A DNA stretch of 5,984 nt from Gemmataceae bacterium. Lineage in GTDB: Bacteria > Planctomycetota > Planctomycetia > Gemmatales > Gemmataceae. A model generated the notes under the pieces. That model was not told the DNA's origin and did no database searches. It was given only the letters and a program-made list of their open reading frames with translations. The translations under genes were made by a program, and so were the position numbers. The stretch covers positions 1-5,984 of the forward strand of contig JADLBT010000062.1 in assembly GCA_020847555.1 (NCBI GenBank). The letters are read 5' to 3'. Below, piece after piece: positions 1-4,422 of this stretch; the first letter of the stretch is position 1; the number at the start of each line of letters is the position of its first letter.

Positions 1-366
1 ACGGACCTCTACTACGACCCGACGTGGCCGAACGGGGCGATCTACCTGTGGCCGGTGCCCACGCAAGCCTACGGGTTGGATCTCCGGACACGGGTGCTCT
101 TGGACGCGGTGACGCTCAGTAGCACGTTCTCGTTGCCGCCGGGATACCAAGACGCCATCACGCTCACGCTGGCCGAATCGCTCGCATCAGCCTACGTGCG
201 GCCGATTGCGGCGAGTCTCGCGCAGGCGGCCTTGGCCGCCCGGGCACGGATTCAAGCGAATAACGACGTGACACCGACGCTGCAAACCCAAGACAGCGGC
301 ATGCCGGGCTACGGGTCGGGCATGGACTCCAACTTCAACTATCGGACGGGGATGCTGACACCATGA
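1..366 (+). CDS. Head-tail adaptor, P22 gp4-like (5' partial)
   Basis: The reading frame is already open at base 1, so the true start lies upstream and the GTG at 55 is internal. The visible 121 residues begin TDLYYDPTWPNGAIYLWPVP. A Y-x-x-x-x-P-N-G-x-(I/L)-Y-L-W-P-x-P segment followed by 'LPPGYQDAITLTLAESLA' is, from memory, typical of phage adaptor proteins annotated as P22 gp4 / packaged DNA stabilization. In P22, gp4 forms a ring under the portal that closes the packaged head and carries gp10. A helical segment (about residues 58-87) ends in an A-x-x-A-x-x-R-I-Q-x-N-N pattern, and the tail is glycine/tyrosine-rich, as in that family. The stop (364-366) overlaps the next start in an ATGA junction, suggesting coupled translation. 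The gp10-like gene one position downstream supports the call. A more generic head-tail connector is the main alternative. Confidence 0.75.
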   Translation, partial: TDLYYDPTWPNGAIYLWPVPTQAYGLDLRTRVLLDAVTLSSTFSLPPGYQDAITLTLAESLASAYVRPIAASLAQAALAARARIQANNDVTPTLQTQDSGMPGYGSGMDSNFNYRTGMLTP

Positions 367-698
367 GTTACGTCGCCTTCGAACAAGTCACCGTGGCCGC
401 GACGTCGATCGGCTTGACCGCCGCCACCATCAACAACGGCAACGGGCATCCGCAGGCCGTCTGCGCGCTGCTCCGGCTCCAGGGCGCGCAGATTCGCTTT
501 CGCCTGGACGGCGCCGATCCGACGACGACGGTGGGCACCCCCCTCGAAGTGGGCGATGTCCTGTCGATTCAGGGCAACGCCCTCCTGAACAATTTCCGCG
601 CGATTCGCACGGGCGGCACGAGCGGCGTGCTCAATTGCACCTACATCGGCGAAGGGGACGGCGCGTCGGCGCTCATGCCGGCGGCCCCGCTGAGTTAA
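363..698 (+). CDS. Small beta-rich phage protein, probable virion component
   Basis: This is an intact 111-residue frame. Its ATG overlaps the previous stop (ATGA); only a weak GGGG (348-351) sits upstream, so coupling probably drives initiation. The protein has no signal peptide, membrane segment or long helix. It alternates short beta-prone segments with turns: 'FEQVTVAATSIGLTAATI', then 'QIRFRLDGADPTTTVG', 'LEVGDVLSI', and 'FRAIRTGGTSGVLNCTY'. The pattern x-R-F-R-x-D-G-x-x-P-T followed by G-D-x-L-x-I and F-R-x-I-R-x-G-x-x-S-G is one I recall from uncharacterised small phage proteins in structural operons. It suggests a compact beta-sandwich. Its place between adaptor and hub genes suggests a head- or neck-decorating protein, but this is inference. 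P22 has no gene at this place. No enzymatic motif is visible. Confidence 0.8.
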   Translation: MSYVAFEQVTVAATSIGLTAATINNGNGHPQAVCALLRLQGAQIRFRLDGADPTTTVGTPLEVGDVLSIQGNALLNNFRAIRTGGTSGVLNCTYIGEGDGASALMPAAPLS

Positions 699-701
699 TC
701 G

Positions 702-2153
702 ATGAGCGCATTCCCGGCCTTCATCGGCGGCGCGTATCGGTCACAGTCCTATGTGTCCGATAACGAAGCGCTGATCAATTGGTACATCGAAGCGATGGAG
801 TCGCCCGGTGCGACGAGTCCCGCCTCGTTGTACCCGACGCCGGGCTTTCAGGCCGTGGCGACGTTTGATACCTCCGGTGGGCGGGCGGCGGCCGAATGCC
901 TCGGGCGCGTGTTTGTCGTGTTCGGGAGCGGGTTCTATGAAGTCTCGGCCAGTTGGGGCGTGACGCCGTGGGGGACGCTCGCGGTGGATTCGAACCCCGC
1001 CACGATCTGCACCAACGGGGACGGCGGTGGGCAAGTCTTCATTACGTCGGGCGGGAATGGCTACTGCTTCGACCTCGACACGAATGTGTTTACACAGGTC
1101 CTGACCGGGGATGCCACACAGGGCGGGATGCTCTACGGCTATTTCGTGGCGTTCGACCGGGTCACGTCCACGATCCGAATTTCCGATCTCTTTGACGGGT
1201 TGACGTGGGACCCGACCCAGTTTGCGCAACGCACGATCGGCGCGGACCCGTGGAATGCGATGCTCGTGACGCCCTACGGCTACATCTTCCTGCCGGGCAC
1301 GAAGACGGGCGAGTTCTGGTACAACGCGGGCACCTTCCCGTTCCCCTTCGCACCCGACCCGTCAGGGCTGATCGAGGAAGGGATCGCGGCCACGTTCTCG
1401 ATCCGTCAGGCGGCGAAAACGCCGGTCTGGCTCTCCCGGAACGCCAACGGGGGCTACCGCGTGATGCGGGCCACGGGGTTTACGCCCGAGCGGATCTCGA
1501 ATCACGCGCTCGAATATGCCCTCTCGCAGTATGGGGATGTTTCCGACGCGCTGGGCGAAACCTACGAGGAGCGCGGCCACGAGTTCTATTTACTGACGCT
1601 GCCCCGGCAGCGGGTGACGTGGGCCTATGACTTCACGACGCGCATCTGGGGCCGACGCGGCGTCTGGATCGCGGAGGAGAGCCGGTATGACTACTGGCGG
1701 CCTGTCTTTCACTGCTTCGCGTTTGCGAAGCATCTGATGGTGGACCGCTCCAGCAATGTCCTCTACTGGATGTCCGATGATTTCGGGCTCGACGTGGAGG
1801 AACGGCCGATCCGTCGCCTCCGGCGTTCCCCGGCCGTCATCGCAGAGCACCAGCGTCTGACGTTCCCGGAGTTCGAACTACTGATGGAAACCGGGATCGG
1901 CACAGCGAGTGGCGCGAGCCAGGATCAGGACCCGCATGTGATGTTGCGGTATTCCAATGATTTCGGGCAGACGTGGGGCTCCGAGCGACAGGCGGCCGTC
2001 GGGAAGCTGGGGCAGTACTGGCGGCGTGTGCGGTGGCTCCAGTGCGGAAGTGGTCGGGGGCGCGTCTGGGAGGTCTCGGTCTCGGCCGAGGTCCCCTGGC
2101 GGATTACCGCAGCGTTCCAGAAGGTGCAGGGCCCGACTGATGCGGTGGCGTGA
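702..2153 (+). CDS. Packaged DNA stabilization / tail hub protein, P22 gp10-like
   Basis: This 483-residue protein is close in length to P22 gp10 (about 470 residues), which forms the hub below the gp4 adaptor, plugs packaged DNA and holds tailspikes and the needle. Recalled family hallmarks appear in order: NWYIEAMESP...YPTPGF (about 26-49); a repeat-rich beta region with short G/F/V/Y strands, like a propeller; EFWYNAG (204-210) followed by FPFPFAP and LIEEGIAA; TPERISNHALEYALSQYG (about 261-278); GHEFYLLTLP (292-301); TWAYDFTTRIWGRRG (306-320); then a C-terminal P-H-V-M-L-R-Y-S-N-D-F-G-Q-T-W block (411-425) with LGQYWRRVRW (436-445). The last block resembles the beta-rich ends of many phage hub proteins. 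The start follows the previous stop by three bases with no clear ribosome site, so coupling is likely. The frame is intact. Confidence 0.88.
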   Translation: MSAFPAFIGGAYRSQSYVSDNEALINWYIEAMESPGATSPASLYPTPGFQAVATFDTSGGRAAAECLGRVFVVFGSGFYEVSASWGVTPWGTLAVDSNPATICTNGDGGGQVFITSGGNGYCFDLDTNVFTQVLTGDATQGGMLYGYFVAFDRVTSTIRISDLFDGLTWDPTQFAQRTIGADPWNAMLVTPYGYIFLPGTKTGEFWYNAGTFPFPFAPDPSGLIEEGIAATFSIRQAAKTPVWLSRNANGGYRVMRATGFTPERISNHALEYALSQYGDVSDALGETYEERGHEFYLLTLPRQRVTWAYDFTTRIWGRRGVWIAEESRYDYWRPVFHCFAFAKHLMVDRSSNVLYWMSDDFGLDVEERPIRRLRRSPAVIAEHQRLTFPEFELLMETGIGTASGASQDQDPHVMLRYSNDFGQTWGSERQAAVGKLGQYWRRVRWLQCGSGRGRVWEVSVSAEVPWRITAAFQKVQGPTDAVA

Positions 2154-2620
2154 TGCAGACCCGATTGCCGATTGGGGAGCCGTTGACGAGCGCGCAGGGC
2201 ATCTTGCGCCTGCCGTGGATCATCTACTTCCGCAATCAGGCCGATGCGGTGGCGAACACGCCCCAACAGACCACGTCACCTGTGTCGGTGGCGGGATCGA
2301 CGGCGTCGATCGGGATCACGCCTATCCCGAGCGACCCACTCGCGCCGGGGTTGTACCGGGTGACGTGGTACGCGCGCATCGTGACGGCGGCCGGGGTCTC
2401 GAGCAGCCTCACGGTCACGATCAGTTGGACCGACGGCGGGATCGCGTGCAGTACGAGCGGCGCGGCGCTCAATGGGAACACGGTGGCGAGCGCGCAGAGC
2501 GAGACGCGGATGGCCCGGATCGATCAGGCCACGCCGATCAGCTACGCGACGACGTACGCCTCGAATCCGGCGGCGGCGATGGCCTACGACCTCGTGATCA
2601 TCGTGGAGCAGTTGAACTGA
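2153..2620 (+). CDS. Small virion-like protein: anchor-type N-terminus plus beta-sandwich
   Basis: The ATG at 2153 overlaps the gp10-like stop in a TGATG junction and gives 155 residues. An in-frame GTG at 2150 would add one residue; I prefer the ATG. The N-terminus, RLPIGEPLTSAQGILRLPWIIYF, follows a G-x-P-L-x-x-x-x-G-x-(I/L)-x-x-x-W-x-x-(F/Y)-F pattern. I recall this from the start of many phage fibre-like or minor virion proteins, where it may be an attachment peptide. The rest is beta-prone with small polar residues: GLYRVTWYARIVTAAG (about 65-80), SLTVTISWTDGG, then YATTYAS and AYDLVIIVEQL at the C-terminus. This suggests a jelly-roll or Ig-like sandwich. There is no signal peptide or enzyme motif. 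It could be a decoration protein, a short fibre or a hub accessory; the sequence alone does not decide. Confidence 0.8.
   Translation: MQTRLPIGEPLTSAQGILRLPWIIYFRNQADAVANTPQQTTSPVSVAGSTASIGITPIPSDPLAPGLYRVTWYARIVTAAGVSSSLTVTISWTDGGIACSTSGAALNGNTVASAQSETRMARIDQATPISYATTYASNPAAAMAYDLVIIVEQLN
2605..2608 (+). promoter_or_regulatory. Possible ribosome site (GGAG) bearing on the acetyltransferase start
   Basis: GGAG at 2605-2608, inside the end of the preceding gene, is 8 bases before CTG 2617 but 20 bases before GTG 2629. The CTG overlaps the upstream stop (CTGA), copying the ATGA junction used elsewhere in this operon. If the site is used, the acetyltransferase starts at CTG 2617 with Met-Thr-Ala-Arg and gains four residues. 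CTG starts are rare, so this is a hypothesis only. Confidence 0.35.
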
Positions 2621-2628
2621 CGGCGCGG

Positions 2629-3003
2629 GTGCTGCCGCCAGAGGAATGGCATCGGTTACCGGATGATGCGGCCAGGGCCCCGAATGGGCAGATTGTGTGG
2701 CGGTTCCTGGACCCAGCGACGACATCGATTCAGGTCGTGGAAGCCGAGGGGCGGATTGTGGGCACGGTGGCGCTGATGCAGGTCGTCCATGCGGAAGTGC
2801 TGTGGATTGATCCGGCCTACCGCCGGCAGGGCGGCGTGATGCGCCGGCTCCTCGCGGGGCTGTATCGCGGGGCCCGTGATCGGGGCGCGTCGGTGGTGTG
2901 GGCCGGGGCGCTCGTGGAGGACATGGTGGCGCTGTTGTATCGACTAGGAGGCGTGAAAGTGCCGGGATTCTCGTATCTGTTGCCCGTGCGGGAGGGTAGG
3001 TAA
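2629..3003 (+). CDS. GNAT-family N-acetyltransferase
   Basis: From GTG 2629 the protein is 124 residues; a CTG at 2617 (128 residues) is a serious alternative. The frame stays open upstream to about 1957, but that part overlaps real genes in another frame and has Arg/Gly/Asp-rich shadow composition, so it is excluded. The GNAT fold is readable: strands 'IQVVEAEGRIVGTVALMQ' (34-51), strand 4 'AEVLWIDPAYR' (55-65), and the acetyl-CoA pyrophosphate loop RRQGGV (65-70) followed by helix MRRLLAGLYRGARDRG. Then come 'SVVWAGA' and 'MVALLYRLGGVKVPGF' (99-114), the usual C-terminal helix and strand. The canonical loop is (R/Q)-x-x-G-x-(G/A); here the last position is Val. GNATs transfer acetyl from acetyl-CoA to an amine; the substrate is unknown. 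At 124 residues it is at the short end for the family. Lying between virion genes, it might modify a host or virion protein early or late in infection. It ends directly before the next ATG. Confidence 0.85.
   Translation: MLPPEEWHRLPDDAARAPNGQIVWRFLDPATTSIQVVEAEGRIVGTVALMQVVHAEVLWIDPAYRRQGGVMRRLLAGLYRGARDRGASVVWAGALVEDMVALLYRLGGVKVPGFSYLLPVREGR
2991..2996 (+). promoter_or_regulatory. Ribosome-binding site for the 3004 gene (GGAGGG)
   Basis: GGAGGG lies 7 bases before ATG 3004, inside the end of the acetyltransferase gene. It is a near-consensus Shine-Dalgarno site at good spacing. It is stronger than those of the 363, 702 or 4423 genes, and it fixes ATG 3004 as the start. Confidence 0.75.
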
Positions 3004-3714
3004 ATGCCGGTACCGGTACTTGTTGCGGGGATTGCGGCGGCTGCCGGGATCGGGACGAGTGTGGCGGGCGCGAAATCCGCGAGCGGCGCAGCGAAGCGCG
3101 CGGCGCAGGAGCAAGCGCGATCCGACGCCGCCACCCTCGCCTATCAGCGCGAACGGGACGAGCAGGGGCGCCTTGAACGGGAACAGGAGCGCGCCGACGA
3201 CCGGGCCCGCTGGGAAGCCGAGCAGGCGTGGAATGAACGTCTCTGGAACGCCCAGGAGCAAGACAAGCTCCGCGTGGCGCAAGAGCGCGAAGCGGCTGAT
3301 GCCGCCCGTGCGTCACAGAACGCCGCACGCTCCGCCGACTACCAATCCGCAGCCGCCGCCGCCGAAGCCGCCGCCGCCCGCGCGAAAGCCGAGCAGGATG
3401 CGAAGCTGGCGCCCTACCGCGCGCTCCGGAGTCAGGCGCTCCAGAACATGGGCCAGTACTTCGGATTGGGGGCGGTGTCTGGCGCAGCGGCCCCGACTGG
3501 TGCGCCCGTGCCAAGCGGTCAACCCGCCACACTCGGGCGCGTGATGGGGATGGCCCAGGCGCCACAGGGGCCCACGGGCCCGGTGGGGCCGAGTGTCGCC
3601 TCAGTAGCGGCGCCGTCCAGCGTCTCGCCGTTTGAACTACAGAACCCGGCGACGGGTCAGCCGATGCGTGGCGGGCCAACGCTCGGTCAGGTGCTCCAGA
3701 TGAGGAGGGCGTAA
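3004..3714 (+). CDS. Putative DNA-ejection / internal virion protein (glycine zipper plus coiled coil)
   Basis: This is an intact 236-residue protein starting at the ATG next to the previous stop. Three regions are visible. Residues 3-30 are hydrophobic and small-residue-rich, with glycines at 9, 15, 17, 22 and 28, which looks like a glycine-zipper membrane-inserting helix. Residues about 30-153 are almost all A, E, Q, R, D and K with W70, W76 and W81, which predicts a long helix or coiled coil. This includes alanine runs at 116-120 and 122-125 and ends 'LAPYRALRSQALQNMGQYF' (135-153). Residues about 154-236 are a Pro/Gly/Ala/Ser-rich flexible tail. I do not recognise a specific family. Size, composition and position after neck genes fit P22 gp7/gp20-type ejection proteins, which leave the virion and help form a channel through the cell envelope. 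A scaffold-like or tail-length role is less likely. Its stop overlaps the next start (TAATG). Confidence 0.8.
   Translation: MPVPVLVAGIAAAAGIGTSVAGAKSASGAAKRAAQEQARSDAATLAYQRERDEQGRLEREQERADDRARWEAEQAWNERLWNAQEQDKLRVAQEREAADAARASQNAARSADYQSAAAAAEAAAARAKAEQDAKLAPYRALRSQALQNMGQYFGLGAVSGAAAPTGAPVPSGQPATLGRVMGMAQAPQGPTGPVGPSVASVAAPSSVSPFELQNPATGQPMRGGPTLGQVLQMRRA
3352..3378 (+). repeat. GCC-triplet tract (polyalanine coding)
   Basis: Two runs of four GCC codons are separated by one GAA codon. They encode alanine runs in the coiled-coil region of the 3004-3714 protein. The tract is low-complexity coding sequence and could be prone to slippage in units of three bases. Confidence 0.7.
3703..3708 (+). 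promoter_or_regulatory. Consensus ribosome-binding site for the 3714 gene (AGGAGG)
   Basis: A full AGGAGG lies 5 bases before ATG 3714, within the last codons of the preceding gene. It is the strongest site in the window and, with the TAATG overlap, supports strong and coupled translation of the downstream protein. Confidence 0.8.
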
Positions 3715-4418
3715 TGGCGAGCTACCGAGAGGGATACCAGCCAACTGAGGAAGACCTGCGGCTACACAACGATCGCTCGCGGTTTATCGTTCCCAACGAG
3801 GCCGAACCGATCCAGCCGCCCGCGCCGGGTGCGCCGGCCCCCGCGCCCTCCCCGTTCCCTGGGTTCACGCCGCCGGCCTATACGCCCCCGGCGCCGATGG
3901 CGGCCCCGCCGCCGTTTGACTTCGCGTCGTTCTCCTACGACCCGTTCGCGGCGCCCACGCCCGAGCAGGCGCGGAATGAGCCGGGCTACGCCTTCGCGTC
4001 CGAGCAGGGGCGCAAGGCACTCGAAAACAGCGCGGCGGCACGCGGCGTGCTGCGCAGCGGCGGCACGCTCAAGGACATCTATGGCTGGGCGGATCGGTTC
4101 GCGGAGCAGAACTACGGCAACGTCTACAACCGGACGGCCGACAGCTACGACCGGAACCGTGCCAACGCCTTTTCGAATTGGGCCGGCAACCGCGAGAACG
4201 CCGCCAATAACTACTCGCTCAACTACGGGATCTCCCGTGACGTGTGGGACCGGAACACCGGGGTCCAACAGGACGCCTACGACCGGAACTACACGGGCGC
4301 CCGTGATGCCTTCAACGCGGATTTCCGGGCGTCCGAGTTGACGTTCGAGGATCTGTACCGGCGATGGCGCGATCTGCTGAGCGCCAACACCACGATTGCC
4401 ACGCAGCCGCCGTTGTAA
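3714..4418 (+). CDS. Putative phage DNA-transfer (ejection) protein with hendecad repeats
   Basis: This is a 234-residue protein. Residues about 32-80 are very proline-rich with scattered F/Y and predict disorder. Next comes a block I recall from phage proteins annotated as DNA transfer or injection proteins: PGYAFASEQGRKALENSAAA (90-109), followed by RGVLRSGGTLKDIYGWA (110-126). The pattern is P-G-Y-x-F-x(4)-G-x-x-A-L-x-x-S-A-A-A-R-G-x-L-x-S-G-x-T-L. From residue 124 to 222 the sequence divides into nine 11-residue units, each ending in Y, W or F except the last (L). Position 7 is usually small and position 4 often aromatic. That 4-3-4 spacing indicates a hendecad, right-handed coiled coil. 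Repeated 'DRN' starts occur at residues 146, 179 and 190. The likely role is an internal virion protein delivered with the DNA. The start has a consensus ribosome site and overlaps the previous stop. Confidence 0.82.
   Translation: MASYREGYQPTEEDLRLHNDRSRFIVPNEAEPIQPPAPGAPAPAPSPFPGFTPPAYTPPAPMAAPPPFDFASFSYDPFAAPTPEQARNEPGYAFASEQGRKALENSAAARGVLRSGGTLKDIYGWADRFAEQNYGNVYNRTADSYDRNRANAFSNWAGNRENAANNYSLNYGISRDVWDRNTGVQQDAYDRNYTGARDAFNADFRASELTFEDLYRRWRDLLSANTTIATQPPL
4083..4379 (+). repeat. Nine tandem 11-codon (33-base) degenerate repeats
   Basis: The repeats lie within the 3714-4418 gene. Unit ends are Y134, Y145, W156, Y167, W178, Y189, F200, F211 and L222. At the DNA level, GACCGGAAC recurs at 4149, 4248 and 4281, spaced 99 and 33 bases apart, exact multiples of the 33-base unit. 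Elsewhere the units have diverged in DNA and keep mainly the aromatic and small-residue positions, which suggests old duplication under structural constraint. Confidence 0.7.
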
Positions 4419-4422
4419 GCCG

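Noticed and set aside
741..1229. Antisense open frame opposite the gp10-like gene
   Set aside because: The + strand frame carries family motifs. The antisense product is Arg/His-rich and has no recognisable features.
1957..2616. Upstream extension of the acetyltransferase frame
   Set aside because: It overlaps the end of the gp10-like gene and all of the next gene in another frame. Its Arg/Gly/Asp/His-rich residues look like a shadow; only the part from about 2617 or 2629 has a recognisable fold.
2946..2955. AGGAGG followed by GTG inside the acetyltransferase gene
   Set aside because: The GTG is in frame with the acetyltransferase and would yield only its last 16 residues, so it is most likely chance from the Leu-Gly-Gly-Val codons.
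3007..3019. Perfect short palindromes (ccggtaccgg / gtaccggtac) at the start of a gene
   Set aside because: They arise from the repeated Pro-Val codons at the protein N-terminus. The length is too short and the position is coding, so there is no support for an operator.
2276..3679. Long antisense open frame (467 codons) on the - strand
   Set aside because: It lies opposite three real genes. Its composition is the Arg/Pro/Ala/Ser-rich type expected from the complement of GC-rich coding DNA, and it shows no domain or good ribosome site.
3762..4268. Antisense open frame on the - strand (168 codons)
   Set aside because: It is Arg/Gly/Val-rich and sits opposite the proline-rich and repeat regions of a well-supported + strand gene with a consensus ribosome site.
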